Below, one piece after another: positions 1 through 12,157 of a DNA stretch of 64,000 nt; positions within the stretch are counted from its first letter, which is position 1; each line of letters starts with the position of its first letter. This stretch comes from Peromyscus leucopus (lineage: Eukaryota; Chordata; Mammalia; Rodentia; Cricetidae): the NCBI RefSeq assembly GCF_004664715.2, contig NC_051068.1, forward strand, positions 14,706,798-14,770,797, given 5' to 3'. The notes beneath the pieces are model-generated. The model was given only the letters and a program-made list of their open reading frames with translations. It was not told where the DNA came from and ran no database searches. A program made the position numbers and the translations under genes.

Positions 1-540
1 GCACTGCAGTCAAATAACATCTCCTCTCAGTATAGAAGCGTTGAATGGCCCCCGGGTATCCAAGGACCCTCTCGGGGATCCTGGTTCCTCCTGGCATAGA
101 GCTTTTGACTGAACAACACTTAGTGCTGTTCCCGGAGCGAGGGGAGGATGCGTGTACAATGCCCCGGGGACAATGTCAAGCGAAGGAGAGCATAAGGCAG
201 GTCCCGCAGTTGTGGCTGAGGGTGGCTGGAGCTCCAGCAGCACAAGGGCCTTCTCTTCTCCCTTGAGCACACGTCTCTGTGGATGGCAGGGCAACAGGCA
301 AGGCTGTGGCCTCAGAACGTCACGTGGTGAGGAAGGAGCTCGGGCCTGGGAACAGAAGACACTGTTGACGATGAATAATAAGCAGTTTCTGTCCTAAAGA
401 CTTTGAAAAGCGTAGTGAGGACTCAGGCAAGAAACAGGATAATTGAGATAAAGTGTGCTAAGTGTTAGCGCACTAGGGATGGCTGTTGTTCAAAGGAAGT
501 GAGACCTGCCGAGCATAAGTGTGGAAAGAGATGTAAGGAC
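1..540. other. Unique sequence, no gene seen
   Basis: Mixed composition; overlapping short ORFs on both strands lack any family signature. Confidence 0.4.
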
Positions 541-720
541 AGATCGGGAGCGGCAGGGGAAGTAAAAAGGAGGAAAAGAAAGATGAAAAGAAAGAGGAAG
601 GAAAGGAAGTGAAGAGGAAGATAAGGAGCGAGACAAGAAGAGGAAGGGAGAAAGAGAGAAGAGTAAGCAGAGGTGGGAAAGAAAGAAGTAGAAGAGGAGG
701 GAAGGGCAGTGGAGGAAGTG
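541..720. repeat. Polypurine (GA-rich) tract
   Basis: About 180 bases made almost only of A and G on the plus strand, with irregular AAAGAAAGGAAG units. It has triplex potential. Confidence 0.85.
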
Positions 721-838
721 AGTGCTGAGGTCAGCCGTTGGGAGGGCGTGGGGATGTGGGCGTATCCATGCATCCTACTTAAGTTCACAAATCTAACAGA
801 GAAAACCCACCAGTCCCTACAGAACCATTCACACACAT

Positions 839-1268
839 CAGTGGTTCTCAGCCTGTGGGTCCCCGAATGACCCTTCCACAGGGTTGCATAACAGATATCC
901 TGCATACCAAATATTTACATTACAATTTTTGGGTTTTTTTTTTTTTTTGGTGGTTTTTGTTGTTGTTGTTGTTTTTGTTTTGTTTTGTTTTTTGTTTTTG
1001 TTTTTTGTTTTTTGTTTTTTGTTTTTCAAGTCAAGATTTCTCTGTATAATAGCCCTGGCTGTCCTGGATCTCATTTTGTAGACCATGCTGGCCTTGAACT
1101 CATGAAGATCTGCCTGCCTCTGCCTCCCCAGTGCTGGGATTAAAGGCGTGTGCCACCACTGCCCAGCTACATTACAGTTTTTAACAGTAGCAAAATTACA
1201 GCTATGAAGTAGCAGCAAAAAATAATTTTATGGTTGAGGATCACCACCACACAAGGAACTGTATTCAT
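839..1268 (+). mobile_element. URR1-like hAT DNA transposon, split by a B1
   Basis: CAGTGGTTCTCAGCCTGTGG at 839 is the typical terminus of rodent URR1/Charlie-type elements. The second part (1183-1268) has the AACAGTAGCAAAATTACAG and AACTGTATT motifs. The B1 at 931-1168 separates the two parts and the right terminus is missing. Confidence 0.75.
931..1168 (-). mobile_element. B1 SINE in URR1 copy
   Basis: The minus-strand B1 body is at about 1027-1168, with a long T/G-rich expanded tail (931-1026). The TSD ACATTACAATTTTT/ACATTACAGTTTTT (917-930, 1169-1182) has one mismatch. Confidence 0.9.
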
Positions 1269-1362
1269 GAACATACATGAAGAATTTGTTCCAGAAAATA
1301 AGTGGAGGACATGTCCTCAGTAACTCACCCCAGAATTACAGTCTTGTGAAAGTGTAAAATAA

Positions 1363-1519
1363 GCCGGGCGGTGATGGTGCACGCCTTTAATCCCAGAACT
1401 CAGGAGGCAGAGCCAGGCGGATCTCTGTGAGTTTGAGGCCAGCCTGGGCTACCAAGTGAGTTCCAGGAAAGGCGCAAAGCCACACAGAGAAACCCTATCT
1501 CGAAAAAAAAAAAAAGAAA
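1363..1519 (+). mobile_element. B1 SINE, full length
   Basis: The body starts GCCGGGCGGTGATGG and has the cricetid arm with AGTTCCAGGAAAGGCGCAAAG. It is flanked by a perfect 15-bp TSD GAAAGTGTAAAATAA (1348-1362, 1520-1534). Confidence 0.97.
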
Positions 1520-1938
1520 GAAAGTGTAAAATAAAATCTTGCCAGAATTCGTAATCTTTTTAGGAAGTCAAAACCTTTGCATGCACAGAACAGCACACGT
1601 GCCCGTGGGAGAGCCATGCTCCTGTAGCAGTGCCTGGGAGAGCCTGTGCTCCCAAAGGAGCCAGCCGAAGCCCCACAGGCCGATGGAGGGAAGAGGACAG
1701 ACAATGCAGAGGCCAGTGCTGGGTGTGCAAGATTGAGGGTGTCGGGATCTGCATTGAGAATGAACACGGGCTAGTGATGTTCACTCTGGAAACAGCACAG
1801 CTCTGTCCGGTTGCTCTCAGGATGGTGGGAACCATCGTAGAAATAACCAGCCTTCGTCATAATTTTCTGGTAGGAATCAAGCAGATGCTGGTGTGATTGG
1901 AACAGAAGTTTTGTGGAAAAGGTAGTGAAGAGTAGAAG

Positions 1939-1940
<2 letters not shown>

Positions 1941-2034
<94 letters not shown>
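1941..2034. repeat. (TC)n(TG)n compound microsatellite
   Basis: About 23 TC units followed directly by about 24 TG units. The flanks 1535-1940 and 2035-2374 are unique, with nothing recognised. Confidence 0.99.
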
Positions 2035-2037
<3 letters not shown>

Positions 2038-2397
2038 AGAGGCTTGCATGACTAAAGCACACACCAAGTGCTCTCAGGTGACAGGTGAGCTGAAATCAAT
2101 GAGAACAGAGACAAACTTGATTGCTTCACAGGACAGTGTGAAATGTGTATCATACACAGCAACGCATACACCTACAGCCTGCACACTGCAGACCCATGGC
2201 TGTTGTGTTCTTTACACACATGCAGTGCCTTAGATTAGCAATCTACTATAGAATCTTCAGCTTCACCACGTTTACAGCCAAGTAAAATGCTGTGTACCAA
2301 AGTCTCCACTGCTAAGAATCAAAATTAGATCCTTCACCTGGGGTGAACAAAGAAGTTAAAAAAAAAAAAAAGCATTAGTTTGTTGGTAATTTAAACA

Positions 2398-5053
2398 GAG
2401 AGCATCCAAATTAACAAAATTAACAAAATCAGAAATGAAAAGGGAAACATAACAACAGACAATGGGGAAATCCAGAGAATCATCAGGTCATACTTTAAAA
2501 ACCTGTACTCTACAAAATTGGAAAATCTTAAAGAAATGGGCAATTTTCTGGATAGATACTACATACCAAAGTTAAATCAAGACCAGATAAACTATTTAAA
2601 TAGACCAATAAACCCTAAGGAAATAGAAGCAGTCATTAAAAGTCTCCCAACCAAAAAAAGCCCAGGACCAGATGGTTTCAGTGCAGAATTCTACCAGATT
2701 TTCAAAGAAGAGCTAATTCCAATACTCTTCAAATTGTTCCACTATTGGTGAAATTATTTTGGCCACTCCACGTAGTTAAAAGGATATTCATTTAATGGCG
2801 TAACTCACAAATTAAGTAATAGGTAGGTTGCAGGGTCTGGGGAAGGTGTATTGCAGTCCAGCGGTGTTCTCTGGAGCTCTGCTCAGTCAACCTCCACCGT
2901 TCAGCGTCCTGGCACAGAGAGAGCGCTGCCCCGTCCAGCTCCAGGCGCCTCCCCTGGCCCCACCTTGTAGGCATGACAGTTGCCAGAGTCTCAATGGGGG
3001 TTGGAACTTCCAGATCCAAGCCGGAATGGCTACCTACTACATTCCACATAACAGAAACAGAAGGAACATTACCAAACTCTTTTTATGAGGCTATAGTTAC
3101 CCTGATACCCAAACCACACAAAGATGCAACAAAGAAAGAGAATTACAGACCAATCTCCTTCATGAACATTGATGCAAAAATACTCAACAAAATATTGGCA
3201 AACTGAATCCAAGAACACATAAAAAAATAATCCACCATGACCAAGTAGGTTTCATCCCAAGGATGCAAGGATGGTTCAACATACAAAAATCTGTCAATGT
3301 AATACACCATATAAACAAACTGAAAGAAAAAAAAAACCCACATGATCATCTCCTTAGATGCTGAAAAAGCCTTTGACAAAATCCAACACCCCTTCATGAC
3401 AAAGGTCTTAGAGAGATCAGGAATACAAGGAACATTTCTAAACATAATAAAGGCAATTTACAGCAAGCCAACATCTAATTAAACAGAGAGAAACTCAAAG
3501 TGATTCCACTAAAATCAAGAACAGGACAAGGCTGTCCACTCTCCCCATATTTATTCAATATAGTACTAGAAGTTCTAGCTAGAGCAATAAGACAACAAAA
3601 GAAGATCAAAGGGATACAAATTGGAAAGGAAGAAGTCAAACTTTCACTATTTGCAGATAATATGATTGTGTACATAAGTGACCCCAAAAATTCTATCAGG
3701 GAAATCCTACAGCTGATAAACTCCTTCAGTAATGTGGCAGGATACAAGATCAACTAAAAAAAAATCAGTAGCCCTTCTATACACAAATGACAAAAGGTCT
3801 GAGAAAGAAATCCGAAAAACATTACCCTTTATAATAGCCACAAATAATATAAAATACCTTGGGGTAACTCTAACTAAGCAAGTGAAGAACCTGTACGATA
3901 AGAACTTTAAGTCTCTAAAGAAAGAAATTGAAGAAGATATCAGAAAATGGAAAGATCTCCCATGCTCATAGATGGGTAGGATTAACATAGTAAAAATGGC
4001 AATCTTACTAAAAGCAATCTACAGATTCAATGCAATCCCCATCAAAATTCCAACACAATTCTTCACAAACTTGGAAAGAATGATACTCAGCTTCATATGG
4101 AAAAACAAAAAAACCCAGGATAGCTAAAAGAATCTTGTATAATAAAGCAACCTCTGGAGGCATCACAATCCCTGACCTCAAGCTCTACTATAGAGTTATA
4201 GTAATAAAAACAGCTTGGTACTGGTATAAAAAGCTGACATACGGACCAATGGAATTGAATTGGAGACCCTGACATTAATCCACACACATATGAACACTTG
4301 GATTTTGACAAAGAAGCCAAAATTATACAATGGAAAAAGTAAAGTATCTTCAACAAATGGTGCTGTCATAACTGGATGTCAACATGTAAAAGATTACAAA
4401 TAGATCCCTATCTGTCACCATGCACAAAACTCAAGTCCAAGTGCATCAAAGACCTCAACATAAATCCGGTTACACTGAACTTGATAGAAGAGAAAGTAGG
4501 AAGTACTCTTGAATGCATGGGCACAGAAGACCACTTCCTAAATGTAACACCAACAGCACAGACACTGAGCACAACAATTAATAAATAGGGCCTCTTGAAA
4601 CTGAGGAGCTTTTGTAGGGCAAAAGACACAGTCAATAAGACAAAAAGACAGCCTACAGAATGGGAAAAGATCTTCACCAACCCCACATCTGTCAGAGAAC
4701 GGTTTCTCAGAAAATTGGGAATGGATCTACCTCAAGACCCAGCCATACCACTCCTGGGCATATACCCAAGGAATGCTCAATCACTCCACAAGGACACATA
4801 CATGCTCAACTATGTTCATAGCAGCACTATTTGTAATAGCCAGAACTGGAAACAACCTAGATGCCTGTCAACTGAAGAATGGATAAAGAAAATGTGGCAC
4901 ATATACACAATGGAGTACTACTCAGCAGAGGAAAACAATGAAAGCATGAAATTTGCAGGCAAATGGATGGAACTAGAAAATATCATCCTGAGTGAGGTAA
5001 CCCAGATTCAGAAGGACAAACATGGTATGTACTCACTCCTAAGTGGATACTAG
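2398..5053 (+). pseudogene. LINE-1 ORF2 remnant (reverse transcriptase part)
   Basis: Fragments in several frames include [17 protein letters not shown] (2518-2751), [19 protein letters not shown] (2973-3206) and the palm-domain motif at 3500-3757. There the canonical FADD appears as FADN, so a catalytic aspartate is lost. The 4595-5053 frame (152 residues) covers the C-terminal region ending in MYSLLSGY. Multiple frameshifts, stops and the LTR insertion make it dead. Confidence 0.9.
2743..3041 (-). mobile_element. Solo LTR (ERVK/mys-like), inserted in LINE-1
   Basis: The 299-bp segment interrupts LINE-1 ORF2 with a 6-bp duplication TTCCAC (2737-2742 and 3042-3047). On the minus strand it starts TGTAGTAGG and ends CCAATA (terminal CA altered), with an ATTAAA polyadenylation-type signal near its 3' part. 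A 6-bp TSD fits the ERVK class. The name mys-like is tentative, from recall of cricetid LTRs. No internal viral genes are present. Confidence 0.75.
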
Positions 5054-5451
5054 ATGTAAAGCAAAGGATAACCAGACTGCAACCCACAGATCCAGGGAGG
5101 CTACCTATCAGGGGGCACCCTAGGATGACTGTGGCTTATAATAAGTTTTGGTTTTACCCAATCACTGGGCAAGCTTTAGTGAAACATTTCACTATTAGGA
5201 TAAGAATTTGTACTGTATCAAGCTGATGAAAGAAAATGCTGGCCATAAAAACAAAAACAAACAAACAAACAAAAATGTTAGTTTGTTGGTAATTTAATCA
5301 AAGGTTATTATGGGAAGAGCAGATGTGAACATCCTGGCAAATTCTGGGCCTTGGCTTAAAAAGTTTGTTTTCCATTTAGAAAATTTATTTATTATATTAA
5401 ATAAATAGTTTAATTTAATCTGAAAGTCCTGATTAAAAAATAAGGACAAGA

Positions 5452-5678
5452 TCTGGGGCTCAGCTGATAGAGTGCTTGCCGAGCTGTATGAGGCCCTCAG
5501 TTCTGTCTCTAGTGTCAAATAAGCCAGGCCTGATGGCACAGGCCTGTCCTCCCTACACTCAGGAGGTGGAGGCAGAAACCTGAGAAACCCAAGTTCATCC
5601 AAGTTCATCCTTGGCTACATAGTCAGTTCAAGGCCAGGCTGGACTACATGGACCCTGTCTCAAAAACAATAGCAAAAG
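5452..5678 (+). mobile_element. B4 SINE (ID-B1 composite)
   Basis: An ID-like start GGGGCTCAGCTGATAGAGTG is followed by a B1-like half (GCCAGGCCTGATGGCACAGG, then CCAGGCTGGACTACATGG). An internal AAGTTCATCC duplication is visible at 5590-5610. Confidence 0.8.
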
Positions 5679-5684
5679 TTTCAG

Positions 5685-5689
5685 ATAGG

Positions 5690-5731
<42 letters not shown>

Positions 5732-5741
5732 TAGATAGATA
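5685..5741. repeat. (TAGA)n microsatellite
   Basis: A tetranucleotide run at the tail of the B4 copy. Confidence 0.97.
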
Positions 5742-5744
5742 ATT

Positions 5745-7380
5745 TCTTAAAGACTACATCAGTATATTCTTACATAGATAGTGCCTGTGTATTCACATGT
5801 ATAGGGAGCATAGCTATTATACATGTGGTGTGTGTACATATTACATGTATACATATATGCATGTATATAGATATACACAAACATAATAAAAATATATAGT
5901 ATTCAACATGAAACAAAATCACTGCTGGTCGGTCATAGCTGATATCTGGGAGTTGTCCTTTCATTCTGTGTATTGAGGCCCTCGGTGAAGCCAGGCCCAC
6001 TGCCTGGGGCCTGCATTCTCCCTAGCCCAGGAACCAGGGCAGGCTTTGTAGCCCTCTGACCTCAGAACTGGGTCACGGATTTCAAGTTTCTTCGGCTCTC
6101 GCACAGGAACAAGGACTCCCCAAGTACACACTTCCCCCCCCCCACCTCACCCTGGCTGCCTCTGTGAGCACTTAGCTTTGTGAAATCCCATCCTGCTGAG
6201 TTTGAATCTCCAGCGATGCGGATCGAAAGAACTGTTGCAATGAGCTTGCTAGATAGTCCTCTGGGAAATTCAAGGATCCAAACCTGGGCCAGAGACCAAG
6301 CATGACACGCATTACCTGAGCACCAACTGTATACCATGTGTCCAGAGAGTCCACGCTGAACAAATGTTCATTAGCTGAACAGCATGCAGTTTCGAACCTC
6401 CTCCCACCCTTTTGAACAGAGAACAGAACTAGCCTTGAAACCAAACGTTTCTTTCACTTCCTCCAGAGCTCCCTCCAGTCCCTACTTTAAAAACAGAGGT
6501 CTTGGCACACTCAGAGAGTCAAGGAGCCTTTTCCAGAAGAACAGACAGAGCAGTGCTGTCCTGCATGCAAAAAAGATGACATGTTAGTTCTTAAGCTAGC
6601 AAACTTAGTCCCCTTCTGAGAGAGAGGAATACAGAGGTGAGAATTTCCTCCTCAAGGATTAAGGGGCTGGAGTTCAAAGCCAGCTAGGCAGTCTTGGGAG
6701 CATCACCAAGGTTCTCCAAAGCTAAGTTCCTAATCTGTACAACAAAACAAACAAAAACCATAGTGTGTTCCAGCAGGCAGAGCTGAGCAGAACTGCCCAG
6801 AGATGCCATTTGCTCCTCCCACAAGATCTACACCCTGCTCGTGTGTTCATCTCAGCCACAGGGCAGGGACTGATTCTGCTGAGCCACGTGCCCCCTAAGG
6901 TCCTAAGCACTAATTCCTCATCACTGTCCGTGCTTGGAGCCCCTTCTCTGCATCTCAGTATCGGATGAAGGATGGAACCTGAGCCCTCTGTGCTGTCTGT
7001 GAGTCTCTGGTCTGTACAAAGCAGAGAAGCCTTCAGACATCATTTGTGTTTGCGCAAGGGTACAGTATGTGACTGATTTTGAGATAATTTGGATCTGAAC
7101 TAGGTAAAGAGTGAGGTTTTTACTTTGTTATTACATTTTATTTATGTCAGGGGTGGGTTCTCTCTTTCCACTATGTGGATTCCAGGATTCAAACTCAGAT
7201 TGGCAGGTTGGCAGCATATGTCTTTACAAGACTGCTTCAGAGTCATCTTGCAATCCCCTCAAAGTGTGTTTTTATTTGAATAATTAGTGTTGTGTAGACA
7301 TTGCCTCTGTTCTTTTCATTCCATCTATATTGACTTGAAGCCAAATTCTTCTTGCATCTTGTAAGGTTAGAAGCAACTTC
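5745..7380. other. Unique sequence, no gene seen
   Basis: AT-rich to 5900, then mixed. A C-run lies at 6136-6144. Short ORFs only; no repeats recognised. Confidence 0.4.
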
Positions 7381-7661
7381 TCTCCTTTTCTGCCTTTCCT
7401 CTTTCCCTCTCCATCTTCCCCCTCCTCCTATCCTCTTCTTCCTCCTCCTCTCTCTCCTATCCATCCATCCATCCATCCACCTATCTACCTATCATCTAGC
7501 TAGCTAGCTAGCTATCATCTATCTACCATCTATCTATCATCTATCTACCATCTATCTATCATCTATCTATCCATCATCTGGTTATCATCTATCATCTATC
7601 TATCCATCAGCTATCTATCATCTATATCTACCATCTATCTATCTATCTATCTATCTGTCTG

Positions 7662-7695
<34 letters not shown>

Positions 7696-7710
7696 ATCTA
7701 TCCATCTTTC
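7381..7710. repeat. CT-rich tract followed by (CCAT)n/(CTAT)n microsatellite
   Basis: A pyrimidine-rich block (7381-7458) leads into about 250 bp of CCAT, CTAG and CTAT units with interruptions. Confidence 0.97.
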
Positions 7711-8298
7711 TCAAGCCTCTATCAATCATTCTAGCCCTGTCTTGCTGAGTAAATGACTAAATCAGCTTGACATCTTGTTGAAATGATAAAGCAGTCCAAA
7801 TACTGATGAACCTATCTCAATGTACCTAAAAGGTCCTCTAAACCTTCAAGGCATAGGGTATCTGAACATTATTTTAAATGTTAAAGACTCAGAAAATAGC
7901 AGTCTTTTTGCCATTTTATCTCTGTAGAGAAAAAAAAAAGAAAAGAAAAGTCTCCCATAATCCAATGGGCTCTCAGAAATTACAAGGGTGGGAACTCTTG
8001 ATGGTTACTCCCAAATACAAAGGCCTTGAAGCTGGAAGTGTCTGACTCTCCTGTAATACCAAGTCATCTTGAAAGTTGGGGTTGCCGTTCCATTGACCAC
8101 TTCTAACCTTTGTCTGGCTTTTTGTTTTTGTTTTAGTCTGTTTTGAAACTGGGCATAGGGAATCCAGAGCTTCACAGGTGCTGCTTAAATCATCCACCAA
8201 TGAGCTAAACCCCACACAGGGTGCTTTTAACTCTTTAACTGCTAATGAGTTGCTGTTAGTCAGGTACCACAATTTACTCACACAACCCGCTTGAGGCT
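7711..8298. other. Unique sequence, no gene seen
   Basis: Only an A-rich stretch at 7929-7950 stands out. Confidence 0.35.
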
Positions 8299-8905
8299 GT
8301 GTCTTAGTTAGGGCTGCTATTGCTGTGATAAAACGTGGTGGCGTAAACAACATAGGAGACAGGGTTTATTCTAGCCTACTGTTCCACATCAAAGTCTATC
8401 ACTGAGGAAGGTGGAGCAGGAACTCAAACGGGGAAGGAACCAAGAGGCAGGAACTATGCAGAAGCCATGGAGGAGTGCTCCTCACAGCTTGCTCAGGCCA
8501 CTTTCTTTTCTTTTTTTAAAATTTTTTAAAGATTTATTTATTCATTTTGTACACAGTGTTCTGCCTGTGTGTCAGAAGAGGGCACCAAATCTCATTATAG
8601 ATGGTTGTGAGCCACAATGTGATTGCTAGGAATTGAACTCAAGACCTCTGGAAAAGCAGTCAGTGCTCTTAACCTCTGTGCCGTCTCTCCAAACCTAAGG
8701 CCACTTTATTATAGCACCCAGGACCACCTGCCTGGATGGCACCACCCAGAGTGGGCTGGGCCCTCCTATACCAAGCATTAGTCAGGAAAATATACCACAG
8801 CTTGCCCACAGGCCAAACTGGTAGGGGCATGTTTTCAATTGTGGTCCCTGATTCACAATGACTCCAGCTTGTGTCAAGTTGAGGCAAAAACTATCACACA
8901 CAGGA
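8299..8905 (+). mobile_element. Rodent interspersed repeat (family not named), split by B2
   Basis: It starts TGTCTTAGTTAGGGCTGC and ends near TTGTGTCAAGTTGAGGC. The same family recurs at 34690-35105 and, as a tail fragment, at 10783-10818. The B2 at 8505-8697 interrupts it. Confidence 0.7.
8505..8697 (-). mobile_element. B2 SINE
   Basis: Minus-strand B2 with TSD AGGCCACTTT (8495-8504, 8698-8707). It carries the CAGAAGAGGGCACC segment that resembles a CTCF core. Confidence 0.92.
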
Positions 8906-8991
8906 AGATCATTAAGCCCAGAAGACTGAGACTAGCCAGAGCAACATAGCGAGAGTCCTTTTCAAAATGTAAATGTAATTAAATTACAGAG

Positions 8992-9182
8992 GTTGGGGAT
9001 GGGCTCAGTTGACAGCATTCCTGCCTAGCATGCACAACGACCTGGCTTCCATCTCTAGCACAGTACATGTGGCTTGTGCCTGAGAGCCCACTTGGAAGGT
9101 AGAAGCAGAGAATCAGGAGTTCAGGGTCATCACTAAGTACATAGTGAGACCAGCCTAGAATACATGAGGTCGAAAAATGAAC
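8992..9182 (+). mobile_element. B4 SINE
   Basis: An ID-like head (TTGGGGATGGGCTCAG) and a B1-like tail (GTACATAGTGAGACCAGCC). Confidence 0.75.
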
Positions 9183-10368
9183 AAATAACTGATATTGACA
9201 ACCATCACTAGCAGCTGTTAGTCTAGATAGTTCTGAGAACAGGCAAGGCTTGCTACCCTATGTGAAAACATGCAAGATAGGAATAAGGTCTGGAGCAGAG
9301 AGAATGGAGGTGAGGACAGCTGAATCAATTCTCTGTTTCTCCACTCAGCCATGTTTAGTGTGGTGCATTTAGTGATGGCATCTGCTAAGCCCTCAGTAAT
9401 CAGAGCTTTGAAAGAGACTTCAAAGAAAGGCCTTGTCTTGTTTATTAATCACTGTCAGCTGTACAGAGACCACAGCTAGAATGAAGCCCCCAAATGGCCA
9501 AGATACTCAAAAGCATTCACACGCTCCCCAAACACAAGAGAAGTCCCTAGGCCTGCCCTCTGGGCTTCCTGAACCAGCTGAGACACAATTCATTAACATC
9601 CATGGTTAACAGAATCCAACCTCTGGTATTCTGAATCAGAAGTTCTGAATCAGCATATCAGAAAATATAATGAGCATGGCACAGTCAAAAGCAGGAGAGA
9701 GGCATGTGGTTGCTCATTAGGAGACAGACAAGAACTCCATGGTCCAGCCCTCAGGAAGAGCCACCTCGCTCTGCACAGCGTGCTAACCATGTTCATCCCC
9801 TGTCACCCTGAGTGATCAAGACAAAAGGTCACCTTCTAAGCAGAGCAGTAACTCAGAGGCCCTGGGAGAACTTGGACACTGGAATTTGACCTGTATTTTG
9901 GACCTAACTGTCGTTTACCAGTTTTCAGAACTTGCGTCAATTATTCAGTCCTTTGTATTGAGGGGTTCTGCCCCTGTGGACATGAGTGTCATCTACAAAA
10001 ATAGAAAGAAGACTTCCCTAAGTCAACGAAAAATGACAAATGTCATCGCATGTCTGGGATGTGTTATCAGTGGTCATCATTGATAATGAAAAGTTCTGTA
10101 CATGCTATGGAAGATGAATGTTTTCTGCAAGGTGAGAGCCAGTCCAAGGTTAACACTGAAGGGGAGTTTCCTCAGGAGGTACTGTTTGAGGTACTTCATG
10201 GTAGCAGGTGTCATGGCTTTGCAGAAGCAGAGGCACTAAGGTCAAGCAGCCACACACAGCCCAAAGTCGAGAAGAGTGAGCATGGAAGATCCAGGCCAGA
10301 GGTGCAGGAGGACGTGAGTGTGGACCTGTCGGAGTGAGATCTCTCACAGGCACAAGTGATTCCCAGGG
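9183..10368. other. Unique sequence, no gene seen
   Basis: Mixed composition; no repeat or conserved ORF recognised. Confidence 0.35.
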
Positions 10369-10455
10369 CCCGGGGATGCAGCTCAGTAGTAAAGCTCTTC
10401 TTTATACCCCCAAGGCCCTGGGTTCCTTCCCAGGCACAAGCACTAAGCCACCCAA
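10369..10455 (+). mobile_element. ID/B4 SINE fragment
   Basis: GGGGATGCAGCTCAGTAGTA is followed by CCCTGGGTTCCTTCCCAGG, the tRNA-derived part. Confidence 0.7.
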
Positions 10456-10584
10456 TGCCACCAGGGGTGCCACACTCCATAGTGAGCTGGCTCTTTCTAC
10501 GTCAATCATGAAAATGCCTTACAGACTTTCCTCAGGCCAATGCTATGGTGGTGTTTTCTCACTTAAGATTCCCTCCTCTTCTCA

Positions 10585-10730
10585 GGAGTGGTGGTGGCAC
10601 ACACCTTAAATCCCAGCACTCAGAAGGCAGAGGCAGGCGGATCTCAGGGAGTTCAAAGCCAGCCTGGTCTATGTATCGAATTCCAGGACAGCCAGGACTT
10701 CATAGAGAGACCCTGTTTAAAAAAAAAACC
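10585..10730 (+). mobile_element. B1 SINE
   Basis: GTGGTGGTGGCACACACC to GACCCTGTTTAAAAAAA. A tail piece of the 8299-type repeat follows at 10783-10818. Confidence 0.9.
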
Positions 10731-10852
10731 AAATGAATAGATAAATAGAATTAAAGGATTCCTTCTCCCCGTATGATTCTAGCATGTGTCAAGTTGACAT
10801 TAAAGCTAGTCAGCACAGATATCAAATATGTATTAGAGAGAAAACATCACAG

Positions 10853-11035
10853 GGCAGCTGGCAGTATGGCTCAGTGAGTCCAGGCATCTGCCACCAAGCC
10901 TGTTGTCGACCTGATTCAGTCCCAGAGACCCGTGTGGCAGGAAGGGAGAACAGACTCACACAAGTTTTGCTCTGACCTCCACTCTCTCACACATGCACCA
11001 CTCGTACATGCATGCATAATTACAATTTAAATTTT
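10853..11035 (+). mobile_element. B3 SINE
   Basis: GGGCAGCTGGCAGTATGGCTC head, CTGACCTCCACTCTC middle and an AT-rich tail. Confidence 0.7.
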
Positions 11036-11054
11036 AAGCATAGTTACACCATTG

Positions 11055-11198
11055 GTTTGTTTTGAGACACCGTCTTGCTATGCAGTCCTGGCTGGTCTGA
11101 GGCTATGTAGGCCAGGCTTGCTTCTAACTTGAGGCAATCCTCCTGCCTCAGCCTGCCTCATGCCAGCTTTACAGGCACATGTCACCAGCCCCAGCACA
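11055..11198 (-). mobile_element. Old B1/7SL-type monomer
   Basis: Diverged minus-strand copy: TTTTGAGACACCGTCTTGC to TTTACAGGCACATGTCACC. Confidence 0.65.
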
Positions 11199-11242
11199 AT
11201 TCTGTTCTAGGGAACAAACATTTTGTGGGGGGTTGTTCTTTA

Positions 11243-11304
11243 GGGTTTTTTTTTTTTTTTGGTTTCTTTTTTTGTTTGTTTGCTTGCTTGCTTGCTTGCT
11301 TGCC
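11243..11304. repeat. T-rich and (TTGC)n tract
   Basis: T runs followed by about six TTGC units. Confidence 0.85.
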
Positions 11305-11469
11305 ACAGACTTTTTCAAAATGGAGAGGAAATTGCTCCTCCAGTGCTTGTCCTGAAGTCTGTGTCTTGTTCCATCACAGCCATGTGGTGTCATCCAAAGT
11401 GCTTTAGGCAGCACTTGAAGGTTGTAAATACAACACAAATATTGAAAATTTGGGCTCCAAATCCACTTG

Positions 11470-11690
11470 ACTAAGTGGGGATCCTGCCCTGCCACTCCCC
11501 AGCCGTGAAAACATGGGTGATTTACCCCCGGCTTTGCGCCTGTCTCCTCCCTGCAAGTGGAAATAGTAGGGCTGTCCACATCAGAGCTGTAGTGTAAGGA
11601 TTCAATGAGCTAGCACCTGGAAGATGCACAAGCACCTCGCCCGCCCATAGCTGATGTCTAATAAATCTTTATTACTGTTGCTACTCCTCT
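11470..11690 (+). mobile_element. MIR SINE (ancient)
   Basis: The order is MIR-like: CCCTGCAAGTGGAAATAG, then GTGTAAGGATTCAATGAGC, then AGCTGATGTCTAATAAATC. A short old LINE-like stretch (11700-11790) follows. Confidence 0.55.
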
Positions 11691-11869
11691 GCCTGACATC
11701 AGCCATTTAGATCACTTTCAGTTTGTCAGTTACAAATCATTCTGCAATAAATGTCTTTGTAGCAAATGCATTTTCAAAGAGATTCTCCATAATCTAAACT
11801 CTCTGGCTGCTTACTTTGTTTGACTGTTTTTAGTCACAAAGTATTGCTAGGCCATTTGCCTGAAACCAT

Positions 11870-11903
11870 GAACCTATATATATATACACCTATACATATA
11901 TCT

Positions 11904-11953
<50 letters not shown>

Positions 11954-11960
11954 GAGGAAT
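11870..11960. repeat. (TA)n/(CA)n/(TA)n microsatellite
   Basis: A CA core (11905-11945) flanked by TATA-type sequence. Confidence 0.95.
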
Positions 11961-11989
11961 GATATGTATTTCTATTTCTGTTTTCTTTT

Positions 11990-12157
11990 CTTTCTTTTTT
12001 TCTTTTCTTTTTTTTTTTAAGATAGGGTTTCTCTGTGTAGCTTTGGAGCCTGTCCTGTAACTCATTCCGTAGACCAGGCTGGCCTTGAACTCACAGAGAT
12101 CCCCTTGCCTCTGCTCCGAGTGCTGGGATTAAAGGCTTCACCACCACCACCCTGACT
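11990..12157 (-). mobile_element. B1 SINE
   Basis: T-rich tail, then ATAGGGTTTCTCTGTGTAGC to CTGGGATTAAAGGC. Confidence 0.9.

Larger units (their letters stand above)
2395..5277 (+). mobile_element. LINE-1, 5'-truncated, with 20-bp TSD
   Basis: The insertion is bounded by perfect 20-bp repeats TTAGTTTGTTGGTAATTTAA (2375-2394 and 5278-5297). It starts inside ORF2, runs through the reverse transcriptase and C-terminal domain (stop at 5053), and ends with a 3'UTR of about 220 bp and an A-rich (AAAC)n tail. An LTR at 2743-3041 interrupts it. Confidence 0.95.

Noticed and set aside
2743..3041. Active endogenous retrovirus
   Set aside because: Only a single LTR is present, with one altered terminus and no internal genes.
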